Source of the DNA: AV80 sp035536995
Lineage (GTDB): Bacteria; Verrucomicrobiota; Verrucomicrobiia; Chthoniobacterales; UBA10450
Length of the DNA stretch: 64,000 nucleotides
Direction of reading: 5' to 3'
Assembly: GCA_035536995.1 (NCBI GenBank)
Contig: DATLNB010000049.1
Span: forward strand, 1 to 64,000
Positions 8,488 to 16,182 of this stretch are shown here, in pieces. Under the pieces are notes generated by a model that was given only the letters and a program-made list of their open reading frames with translations, was not told where the DNA came from and did not search any database. Numbering within the stretch: position 1 is the first letter of the stretch; each line of letters opens with the position of its first letter. The translations under genes were made by a program, and so were the position numbers.

Positions 8488-9963
8488 CTAAAAGATGAAA
8501 TAGATAAAGGGGTTGTATTCCTGGGTGGCGAGAACGACGAGGGCGAGCCAGCCAAGCGCGAAACAGCAAGCGGTTTTGGGCAACGTCATGTGTTGCGTCC
8601 AATCCCATGTCTGCTTCCCGGCCCAGACCACGACCGCCGCCAGACCCATGGAGAGGAGGTAATACGGTTTGTAAAAGATACCGCCTAGGAGCGCCGCCCC
8701 CGGCTGCGCTTCACCAAAACCAAACATGCTGGCGAAATAAGCCAGCGCACGGGGCAGATCCGCCGCTCGGAAAAAGACCCACCCGAGGAGAACAATAAGG
8801 AACGTGAACGCGATCCGAAGAGGCCGCGGCAGGTTGTGATAAAAACCTTCCCGGCCCTGGCTCCGCTCAAACGCAAGCATGCCGCCGTGAAGACCGCCCC
8901 AGATGACGAAGTTCCAGGACGCGCCGTGCCAAAGGCCTCCGAGGAGCATCGTCAGTGTAAGATTAATGTAGGTGCGTCGTTTTCCCTTCCGGTTCCCGCC
9001 GAGCGGCACATACAGGTATTCCCGCAGCCACGTGGAAAGCGAGATGTGCCAGCGGCGCCAGAAATCGGTGATCGACTCGGATCGATACGGTGAATCGAAA
9101 TTTTTCGCGAAAACGAACCCGAACATGAGCCCGAGCCCGATGGCCATGTCCGAGTAACCGCTGAAATCGAAATAGATTTGGAATGAATAGCCGAGCGCGC
9201 CGAACCACGCGTCCACAGTATTCACAGAGCCCGCGTTGAAGGCCACGTCCGCTACCTTGCCGCATGGGTTCGCGATCAGGATTTTTTTCGCGAGTCCGAG
9301 CATGAAGAAGGCAACCCCGCGGGCAAATTTGTCCATCGTTAGCCGGCGGTGTTTCAGCTGCTCAGCCAGGAAGGAGAACTTGAGGATCGGCCCAGCAACC
9401 AGATGCGGGAACATCGAAACGAAACAGGAGAAATCGATGAAATTGGACATCGCTTCTGCTTCGCCGCGATAAACGTCGATGGTGTAGCTCAGGGCTTGGA
9501 ACGTGTAGAAGCTGATCCCGAGCGGAAGAACGACCCGGAAGAAAGTGTCGAACTGGGCGTGCTCGAGTCCGAGCGCCTGGATGAGCTGATTATAACTTTC
9601 GACGCCGAAGTTGAAGTATTTGAAGAAGCCGAGCGTTGCCAGATTCAACACGACCGAAATCAGGATCGCGCGGCGTTGAGTGGAGGACCGCTGTCCGCGC
9701 AGGGGAAGGGCGCGGACGGGCTTGCGCCAGACGCGCCAGAACCGCCAGGTATCGTGCGCGATGATCAGGCTGACGAGCCAGTCCACGAACGTGGTGGCAA
9801 ACATCAGGGGCATGAACCTGGGTTCCGCCCAGCCGTAGAAGAAGTACCCCGCGACGATCAGCCACGCGTTGCGCCAGCGTTGGCCGGCTCCAATCAGCAG
9901 GTAGTAGCCAAGCAGCGCGAGCGGCAGGAAATAGTATACGAAAATGTGAGAGCTAAAAACCAC
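8488..9963 (-). CDS. MBOAT family O-acyltransferase, AlgI/DltB-like
   Basis: 491 residues with about ten to twelve hydrophobic segments. It begins MVFSSHIFVYYFLPL (GTG start), the usual AlgI beginning. Family motifs are FRVVLPLGISFYTFQALSY, DFWRRWHISLSTWLREYLY (with the PLGGNRKG that follows) and LGGLWHGASWNF with the invariant His. It should move acetyl groups across the inner membrane to the AlgX/AlgJ-like protein encoded next. It is divergent from the plus-strand AlgX/AlgJ-like gene across a 92-base gap. Confidence 0.93.
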   Translation of the reverse strand: MVFSSHIFVYYFLPLALLGYYLLIGAGQRWRNAWLIVAGYFFYGWAEPRFMPLMFATTFVDWLVSLIIAHDTWRFWRVWRKPVRALPLRGQRSSTQRRAILISVVLNLATLGFFKYFNFGVESYNQLIQALGLEHAQFDTFFRVVLPLGISFYTFQALSYTIDVYRGEAEAMSNFIDFSCFVSMFPHLVAGPILKFSFLAEQLKHRRLTMDKFARGVAFFMLGLAKKILIANPCGKVADVAFNAGSVNTVDAWFGALGYSFQIYFDFSGYSDMAIGLGLMFGFVFAKNFDSPYRSESITDFWRRWHISLSTWLREYLYVPLGGNRKGKRRTYINLTLTMLLGGLWHGASWNFVIWGGLHGGMLAFERSQGREGFYHNLPRPLRIAFTFLIVLLGWVFFRAADLPRALAYFASMFGFGEAQPGAALLGGIFYKPYYLLSMGLAAVVVWAGKQTWDWTQHMTLPKTACCFALGWLALVVLATQEYNPFIYFIF

Positions 9964-10013
9964 GCGCTTGTCCCCGAGCTAAACGCCCGGCTGCGAATAA
10001 AAACAGCGAGCGC

Positions 10014-10052
10014 AGTTGAAAGAATGCGTATTAGCGCTACGGGCTTTCAACT
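10014..10052. promoter_or_regulatory. Perfect 9-bp inverted repeat before the second AlgX/AlgJ-like gene
   Basis: AGTTGAAAG at 10014-10022 and its exact complement CTTTCAACT at 10044-10052 flank 21 bases and end 3 bases before the ATG at 10056, where no Shine-Dalgarno sequence is seen. It could be an operator between the divergent genes or an mRNA hairpin at the start codon. Confidence 0.35.
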
Positions 10053-10055
10053 CAA

Positions 10056-11087
10056 ATGAGATTTTTCCTCACGCTGCTCGCGTTTACCGGAATCGCCGGT
10101 GCCGGCCTAGCCCAGAACGAGGAGCGGAAGTTTGCCGAGAACCTGGCTGCCACCGTCCAGGCGATGGAAAAGAAAAACGCCACCGCTGTCGCTGGCTCAG
10201 ACGGCTGGTTATTCTTCGGCGGGGATTTGCGACTCCTTTCCCTCGGCCGATTCTGGGGCCAGGACGCCGCCAAAGTCAGCCGCGCGCAAAAGCCCGAGCT
10301 CGCCGATCCGCTGCCCGCGATCATCGATTTCCATCAACAGCTGAAAGCGCGCGGCGTTGAACTCCTCGTGGTCCCTGTTCCGCCGAAGGCGGCAATTTAC
10401 GCCGACAAACTCAGCGGAGGCCTCGAGGTCCAGAAAAACGATCCCGCTCCGGGGCTTCGCCAATTTTATGAAGAGCTCGGGCGTGCAGGTATCGATTTCC
10501 TGGATTTGAGCGCCCTCTTCATCCAGAACCGCGATAACACGCGCGGCCCGGTATATTGTAAAACCGACAGCCACTGGTCGGGGGTCGGCTGCGCTCTTGC
10601 CGCGCAGGGCATCGCGGAAAAAATCCGGGGGAAACTTCAGGCGCCAACTCGTAAGGAATACGCCGCCGAATGGAAAGAGACTGAGATTACCGGGGACCTT
10701 GTCACGCTTTTGTCTGCTGACGCGCCCACGGTCGGCAAAGAAAAAATCGCCATTCAACGGGTGACCGAGAAAGACAGCGGCGCTCCTGTCGCGGTCGATG
10801 CGAACAGCCCGCTGCTTATTCTCGGGGACAGCCATACTTTGGTTTACCGGGACTTCCTGGGTGAGCGAGCCGGACTTTTGGACCAACTCGCGTTTCAACT
10901 GGGTTTTGCCCCGGATTTGATTGGCACCCGTGGCTCGGGTGCGACCCCGGTCCGGATAAACCTGTATCGCCGCAGCCTGAAGGAGGCTGGTTATCTGGCG
11001 AAAAAGAAAGTGATTATCTGGTGTTTCGCAGCGCGGGAATTTACCGAGACGACCGAGGGTTGGGCGAAGGTCCCGGTCGCGAAATAA
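10056..11087 (+). CDS. AlgX/AlgJ-like SGNH protein, secreted
   Basis: 343 residues. A signal peptide MRFFLTLLAFTGIAGAGLA is followed by a compact ALGX/AlgJ domain: GSDGWLFFGGD from 48, LKARGVELLVVPVPPKAAIY from 97, TDSHW at 170-174 and GDSHTLVY from 257. It has the same catalytic layout as the membrane-anchored protein at 6739-8478 but lacks the extra C-terminal domain. A second acetyltransferase or acetyl carrier acting on the same polysaccharide is likely. Two SGNH genes follow on the same strand. Confidence 0.82.
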   Translation: MRFFLTLLAFTGIAGAGLAQNEERKFAENLAATVQAMEKKNATAVAGSDGWLFFGGDLRLLSLGRFWGQDAAKVSRAQKPELADPLPAIIDFHQQLKARGVELLVVPVPPKAAIYADKLSGGLEVQKNDPAPGLRQFYEELGRAGIDFLDLSALFIQNRDNTRGPVYCKTDSHWSGVGCALAAQGIAEKIRGKLQAPTRKEYAAEWKETEITGDLVTLLSADAPTVGKEKIAIQRVTEKDSGAPVAVDANSPLLILGDSHTLVYRDFLGERAGLLDQLAFQLGFAPDLIGTRGSGATPVRINLYRRSLKEAGYLAKKKVIIWCFAAREFTETTEGWAKVPVAK

Positions 11088-11162
11088 TTTCTCCTAAGCG
11101 CGAAGCATCGGCGTTGACGCTTGATGCTTGACGCATGCGGCAATGACTGGAAAGCGTTTGCC

Positions 11163-12416
11163 GTGTTCCATGGTGCGAAACGACTGACTGCGCTCTCCGT
11201 CTGCTGGCTGCTGAGTGCCTTTCCGCTGGCAGCGGATGACGCTCGACCACCAGCGCAGCAAAACCAGCCGCCGGCAGAGGGCGTCAAAGTCGTGATCCTC
11301 GGCGATTCACTCGCGCTCTGTGGTTTCGGCCAACGGCTTGATCAGCGTTTCCGGAAGAGTCCGCATGTAAACGCAACTTTCACCTACATCGCCTGCGGGA
11401 CTAATCCGTTGAGCTGGCTGAAAGAACGCCCTTATTCCCGCATCCAAACTCATTGCGGCTACGTCAGTATTGAGTCGGACTCCGGCTCAGGCCGGGTCAA
11501 GGAGGTGCTGGATGTGTATGGGCAGCGGCGGGGTCACACACCAGGCTCTCATACGGTGCCGAAGTTGGAGGATCTGCTTGCCTCTTTACAACCGGACATC
11601 CTTATCATGCAAACAGGGACCAATCTGTTCGACCTGTTTCCGGATCACAAAACGGTGAACCCGGGCAGGCACGGGCCGGCGTTACGGAGTTACCTGGCGC
11701 CCTTCATTGCCAAAGCCACTACGATCCCGTCGAACCTGCGGAAGGTTTACTGGGTCGCATCGCCTACCTCCGGGCGGGTCTCGAAGGAAATCCAGGATTT
11801 CGTCCTGCAACAGACCCGCGCCGAGATCGGACACGTTGCTGAAGTAATCGATAGCCGGACTCTCGTTGCCTATCCCTATCGCCACATGGAGCCGGACAAG
11901 GAACATTTTCTTGGGGCCGAAATGGATCAATGGGCTGACGGTGTTTTCGACATCGTCGAGCGCGATCTGGCCAACCAGGCGATCGCTTCGCTGAAGCCGC
12001 TGTCCCAAACCGCCCTTGCGCACGGCCCAAAGAATGAGCCGACGCCGCCAGCGGAGCAGCCCAAAGATAAGACTATCGAAATTCGCGCGAAGCTCGTCGC
12101 CAAAACGCAGCCGGTGCCGGTAAAAGAATTCTTACCCTACCAGGAGTTTCTCGTTGGATATCTCTATGACGTGGTCCGGGTCGTCGCCGGTGAGTATTCG
12201 GAGAAGCAAATTTTGGTCATGCATCCGGCCTACATCAAGCTGGACGAACAGCGACTGGGCCGCTGGCGGATTGGCCGCACTTATCGGCTGCATTTGCGCG
12301 AGCTCGAAAACACGGTTTGGAAAACGGTAAAATCGAAGGATGATTCCGGCTTGATCAATCTTCAGCCTTATATCCGGGTCCAGGACGAAAGGAGACATCC
12401 CGAACATGCGCGTTAA
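11163..12416 (+). CDS. Exported SGNH/GDSL hydrolase-like protein with C-terminal extension
   Basis: 417 residues from the GTG at 11163, chosen because GGAAAG lies 8 bases upstream and the product then begins with a signal peptide (HGAKR, hydrophobic LTALSVCWLLSAFPLA, cleavage near A-A-D). An ATG at 11124 would add 13 residues. The SGNH core starts VVILGDSLALCGFG and has a GTN block (LIMQTGTNLFDLF). Two conserved-looking Cys sites (ACGTNPLSWL and HCGYVS) recur in the next gene, showing that the pair are paralogues. A 100-residue C-terminal domain of unknown type follows a Pro-rich linker. A role in trimming or adding acetyl groups on the locus polysaccharide is inferred from context. Confidence 0.7.
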   Translation: MFHGAKRLTALSVCWLLSAFPLAADDARPPAQQNQPPAEGVKVVILGDSLALCGFGQRLDQRFRKSPHVNATFTYIACGTNPLSWLKERPYSRIQTHCGYVSIESDSGSGRVKEVLDVYGQRRGHTPGSHTVPKLEDLLASLQPDILIMQTGTNLFDLFPDHKTVNPGRHGPALRSYLAPFIAKATTIPSNLRKVYWVASPTSGRVSKEIQDFVLQQTRAEIGHVAEVIDSRTLVAYPYRHMEPDKEHFLGAEMDQWADGVFDIVERDLANQAIASLKPLSQTALAHGPKNEPTPPAEQPKDKTIEIRAKLVAKTQPVPVKEFLPYQEFLVGYLYDVVRVVAGEYSEKQILVMHPAYIKLDEQRLGRWRIGRTYRLHLRELENTVWKTVKSKDDSGLINLQPYIRVQDERRHPEHAR

Positions 12417-13221
12417 GAATGATTGGTCGAAACTGCTTCAGCCGTTTTTGCTGCCGCTCGCGTTCGTGGTCGGGATCGGTAGTTTCATACTGGTGGCGGA
12501 CGGGAAAACGAAGAAGCCGATGAAAGCGGCACCGGATGGGCCCCCGCCGAGCGTGCTGATGATCGGGGATTCTCTTTCGGTCGGGAAATTCGGGGAAGTG
12601 TTGCAGGCGCATCTCGCCTTGAAACGGCGCGTCGCGGCCTACGCTTCGTGCGGTTCGTCCCCTGAACACTGGCTGGCCGGCGAACCGGATTTTTTCACCA
12701 AATGTGGTTACCGCGAGCGCACCTCTACCTCGGATATCTTCAGCGACTTCGTGAACGGCCACGCGCCGCGGGCGTCCCGGACGCCGAAGTTGGCCGACCT
12801 GGTCAGAAAACATAAACCGACAATTCTCGTCGTTCAGCTCGGAACGAACTGGATGGATCGCAACCTCACCGACGAGCAGATGAACCAGTATCTCGGCCGG
12901 TTTGTCGATGAAGCGCGGCGCGGGACCGTGGATAAGATCGTCTGGATCGCGCCGCCGGATTCAGCGCGGCTCCGCAAAGTGCAGGGTCGGGTTCATCAAT
13001 TGATTCGTCGCGCCGCCACCCGGAAGGGATTCGACATCATCGATTCTCGCAACGTGACTCATTACGTCATGGGCAAGACAGGTGGCGACGGCATTCACTA
13101 TAATAGCGAGTCCTCCGAAGCGTGGGCGCGCGGCATTCAGCGCGAGCTCGACGCGAAACTCGCCACCGGCGTCCGCGAAAAAAAATTCAGCCAGCTGACC
13201 CGCGACGACTCGGCGAATTAA
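12406..13221 (+). CDS. SGNH/GDSL hydrolase-like protein, membrane-anchored or exported
   Basis: 271 residues; the ATG overlaps the preceding gene by 11 bases and has GGAG 9 bases upstream. An N-terminal hydrophobic segment (about 11-30) precedes the SGNH core: VLMIGDSLSVGKFG (block I), SCGSSPEHWL, KCGYRER, VVQLGTNW (block III) and a C-terminal DGIHY supplying the Asp-His pair. The same Cys-containing blocks occur in the upstream paralogue, which carries an additional C-terminal domain. The product likely acts in the envelope on the acetylated glycan made by this locus (inference). Confidence 0.75.
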   Translation: MRVKNDWSKLLQPFLLPLAFVVGIGSFILVADGKTKKPMKAAPDGPPPSVLMIGDSLSVGKFGEVLQAHLALKRRVAAYASCGSSPEHWLAGEPDFFTKCGYRERTSTSDIFSDFVNGHAPRASRTPKLADLVRKHKPTILVVQLGTNWMDRNLTDEQMNQYLGRFVDEARRGTVDKIVWIAPPDSARLRKVQGRVHQLIRRAATRKGFDIIDSRNVTHYVMGKTGGDGIHYNSESSEAWARGIQRELDAKLATGVREKKFSQLTRDDSAN

Positions 13222-13247
13222 ACTCTGCCCCGGATCACGGGTCCCGG

Positions 13248-14426
13248 CTACAGAAAGCCAGTCCGGGTCTGATATCCGCCGACGAATCTCGCCCGGAACT
13301 CAGAAAATGTTCCCGCTTCAATTGCCGCCCGGACCTGCTTCATCAGGTTAAGGTAGAAGTGCAGGTTGTGAATGCTCAGGAGTCGCAACCCCAGGATCTC
13401 TTCCGATTTGAGAAGGTGCCGAATGTAGGCGCGCGAATAACCACGGCACGCTTCGCACTCGCACCCGTCTTCTACCGGCCCGGTTTGTAAGGTAAATTCG
13501 GCATTCTTAATGTTGAGTGTCCCGGTGGCAGTAAAGGCTGCCGAGGTTCGGGCGAGCCGGGTAGGCAGCACGCAATCGAACAGATCAATCCCGCGCGCGA
13601 CGAGCTCGACCATCTGGGGCGGAGTGCCCAGTCCCATTGCATACCGCGGTTTGCTTTCGGGCAGGTGCGGTTCGCTCCACTCCACCGCCTGCATCATCTC
13701 GGGCTCCGGCTCACCCACGCTCACTCCGCCCACGGCGTAACCATCAAAATCCATCGCCGCCAGCGTCTGCGCACTCGAGCGCCGCAGATCTTCAAACGTC
13801 GCACCCTGGACAATGCCGAAAACCATTTGGGATTTCGGATTGTGGATTGAGGAAAGATCGGAGCCCGCCTCGTCGTTTCTTTCCGGTATCCGAAATCCCG
13901 TATCCGAAATTGCCTTACATCGCTTCGCCCATCGATGCGTCATTTCCAGGCTGCGCGCCGCGTACTCATATTCACATGGCCAGGGAGGGCATTCGTCCAG
14001 GACCATCGCGATGTCGCTGCCAAGAACGGCCTGGATTTCCATTGCGATCTCGGGCGAGATGAAGGCCGTCCCGCCATCTACGTGGTTCTGAAACTCGGCG
14101 CCCTCCTCCGTGATTTTGCGCAGCTTGGCGAGCGAGAAAATCTGGTAGCCGCCGCTGTCGGTAAGAATGGGTCCATCCCAATTCATGAAGCGATGCAGCC
14201 CGCCGAACTTCCGGATCACGTCGAGGCCAGGCCTGACAAACAAGTGGTAGGTGTTACCAAGGACAACCTGGGAATCGAGCTCGCGAAGCTCCCGGGAACT
14301 GACTGCCTTGACGCTGCCCTGCGTCCCGACCGGCATGTAGGCCGGCGTTTCGATTACACCATGCCCAGTTTTGAGGCGACCCCGGCGCGCTTTCGTGCTT
14401 TTATCGGTCGCCGTCAATTCAAACAT
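13248..14426 (-). CDS. tgt: Queuine/preQ1 tRNA-guanine transglycosylase
   Basis: 392 residues from the ATG at 14426 (a longer frame opens 12 codons upstream without support). Recognised by TPAYMPVGTQGSVKAV, NTYHLFVRPG, the catalytic DSGGYQIFSL, FGIVQG, GGVSVGEPEP, the second Asp in DCVLPTR and the zinc motif CECEACRGYSRAYIRHL. It exchanges G34 for preQ1 in GUN-anticodon tRNAs. Between the WAKRCKAI helix and VFGIVQG there are about 20 to 25 extra residues, encoded by a palindromic insertion that keeps the frame. tgt usually neighbours yajC-secDF; here about 6.6 kb of acetylation genes separate them. The gene is divergent from the next one. Confidence 0.95.
   Translation of the reverse strand: MFELTATDKSTKARRGRLKTGHGVIETPAYMPVGTQGSVKAVSSRELRELDSQVVLGNTYHLFVRPGLDVIRKFGGLHRFMNWDGPILTDSGGYQIFSLAKLRKITEEGAEFQNHVDGGTAFISPEIAMEIQAVLGSDIAMVLDECPPWPCEYEYAARSLEMTHRWAKRCKAISDTGFRIPERNDEAGSDLSSIHNPKSQMVFGIVQGATFEDLRRSSAQTLAAMDFDGYAVGGVSVGEPEPEMMQAVEWSEPHLPESKPRYAMGLGTPPQMVELVARGIDLFDCVLPTRLARTSAAFTATGTLNIKNAEFTLQTGPVEDGCECEACRGYSRAYIRHLLKSEEILGLRLLSIHNLHFYLNLMKQVRAAIEAGTFSEFRARFVGGYQTRTGFL
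13829..13910. repeat. Palindromic repeat element inserted in frame within tgt
   Basis: GGGATTTCGGAT at 13829-13840 is matched exactly by its reverse complement ATCCGAAATCCC at 13888-13899, and GTATCCGAAAT occurs twice in tandem (13887-13897 and 13900-13910). The element coincides with the stretch of tgt that has no counterpart in usual family members. It resembles, in behaviour, the protein-coding palindromic elements known from Rickettsia, although the sequence is not claimed to be related. Confidence 0.6.
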
Positions 14427-14443
14427 TGGCCGCACCTTGGGAA

Positions 14444-16078
14444 ATGATCGAACGCGCCGCAAGCGGCAAATCGTCGAGCCAAAGACCAGCCTGGCGAGGC
14501 TACTACTGGGGCGGCATCGTAACGCTTTTTGCCTGGGCGGCCTGGCAAAGATTTTCCCTTCCGTTCCATCCGATTGCTGATCCTGACACGTGGGGTTACC
14601 TGGCGCCCGCGTTGAGAAAACTGCTCGGTTTCGACTTTGGCCACACTTATGGGCGGAACTTTGTTTATCCGGGGTTCGTTTATTTGCTCCTACGCGGCTT
14701 CGGAGATTTCCGCGCGGTCGTGGTTGCTCAACACCTGCTCGGGCTCGCGGCCGGCGGCATGTTATTGCTCACGTGGCGACGCGTCAGTCTTTTCGTACGA
14801 GATTCGCGGCTTAGCAGCGCCGGTCATGACGGATTGGGACTGGCCGCGGCAACAATCTTTCTTTTGGCAGGCGAACCCATTCGGTTGGAGATGCAACTCC
14901 GACCCGAAGGGATTTGCGCGTTCGTAATCAGCCTGAATCTCTATTGCGCGATCCAGTTTATGATCGCCTGTTTCGTGGAGAAACGCGGAAGAGCTGTCGT
15001 CATCTACGGGATTGCCTCCGTGTTCACGTCGGTTTTACTGGGTTCCCTTAGGCCGAGTTTTGTCTTGAGTGCGATAGTCGCGCTGCTGCCAGTGGGGTTC
15101 TTTTTCTTTTGCCGTGGCCGGGCCTGGCAAAAGATTGCGCTGGGCAGCGGTGCTGCGCTCAGCGCGTTCGTGTTGCTCTTGCCCGAGCACCTCCTCAGCC
15201 GCCACGACGAAGCGAGGCAGACACTTTTGCCAACCATCCTGTTTCTGTTCAACGCTGATCTGATACGCGATCAAATGGCCGAGGATCTCCAACGTGGTGC
15301 GAATGTCCCGTACCCTCGCGATTTGGTGGAACGCGTTCACGAGGCGCTTGGCACCGAGATGCCTAAATCTTCCGCGGCCAGTCCCGGACTTTTTTGGTCA
15401 CTCGGCTTCGATCCGGATTACCTGATGTACACCGAGGGTTCGATCGACGCGCAATTGCGTCGGGAATTTGATAATGATGTCCCTGCCCTCAGTGGGTTTT
15501 ATCGATTTTATTACTGGCGGATCTGGCGCGAGAAGCCGCTCCGAGCCGCCCGGAAAATCGCGCGGCAAATGGCGATCTTTTATGGACCAATGTGTCCTGC
15601 CTACAATCGGGACAAATCTTTACACCTTGCCAACAAATATGCTCACGGAGCAGCTTCCCTGGGCGCGAAGCCCTATCCCGAGACTTGGTCCGCATACCCG
15701 CCAGCGGTGGAGTTTATGCGCCGGCTCGAGTTGCTCGCGCGGAATGCACCGGCCTTGCGGCAGCCAGCTCCTATTCGGATTACGCTCTCTGTCCTATCGG
15801 GAATGTACCTGCCAATGCTGTGGGGCACGGCCGCGCTCAGTGTGGTTCTCTTATTTCAGCACAGGCACCGAAGGCGTCTCGGGCCGCTGGCGGCCCTGGT
15901 CTTATTCGTTTACGCATACAACGCGGCTTGCTGCCTTGAAGTAGCAATCGTCCATTCCCTGGAAGTCCGCCGCTACCTCATTGTGCAGATGTTCTTTTGC
16001 CTCCTTGCGCAATTCCTTGCGCTGCGGCTTCTCTGCGAAACTGTTTTAAAAAAACGAGCTGCGACCGCGTCGTCCTGA
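14444..16078 (+). CDS. Polytopic membrane protein, possible GT39/ArnT-like glycosyltransferase
   Basis: 544 residues with about ten hydrophobic segments. The ATG at 14444 is preferred to a TTG at 14426. The first loop has ADPDTWGYLAPALRK, comparable to the acidic loop of GT39/GT83 transferases that use lipid-linked sugars, followed by alternating membrane helices and basic loops, and a long extracytoplasmic stretch (about 270-400). The C-terminal segment is again membranous. No family can be named with confidence; the fold class is inferred from topology and the acidic loop. It is divergent from tgt with an 18-base gap. Confidence 0.6.
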   Translation: MIERAASGKSSSQRPAWRGYYWGGIVTLFAWAAWQRFSLPFHPIADPDTWGYLAPALRKLLGFDFGHTYGRNFVYPGFVYLLLRGFGDFRAVVVAQHLLGLAAGGMLLLTWRRVSLFVRDSRLSSAGHDGLGLAAATIFLLAGEPIRLEMQLRPEGICAFVISLNLYCAIQFMIACFVEKRGRAVVIYGIASVFTSVLLGSLRPSFVLSAIVALLPVGFFFFCRGRAWQKIALGSGAALSAFVLLLPEHLLSRHDEARQTLLPTILFLFNADLIRDQMAEDLQRGANVPYPRDLVERVHEALGTEMPKSSAASPGLFWSLGFDPDYLMYTEGSIDAQLRREFDNDVPALSGFYRFYYWRIWREKPLRAARKIARQMAIFYGPMCPAYNRDKSLHLANKYAHGAASLGAKPYPETWSAYPPAVEFMRRLELLARNAPALRQPAPIRITLSVLSGMYLPMLWGTAALSVVLLFQHRHRRRLGPLAALVLFVYAYNAACCLEVAIVHSLEVRRYLIVQMFFCLLAQFLALRLLCETVLKKRAATASS

Positions 16079-16182
16079 CAAGGCCAGGATCCCCGCTCGA
16101 AGGGCGTCTGATGCCGCAGCAGTGTCCACGGATTTCTCAACCCAACGCTCCGAGGCTGTTCAAGTGATCGCAAGGGGACCTT

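Noticed and set aside
16079..16182. Gene or regulatory element before the ABC-F gene
   Set aside because: Only the ribosome site AAGGGGA could be supported in these 104 bases.
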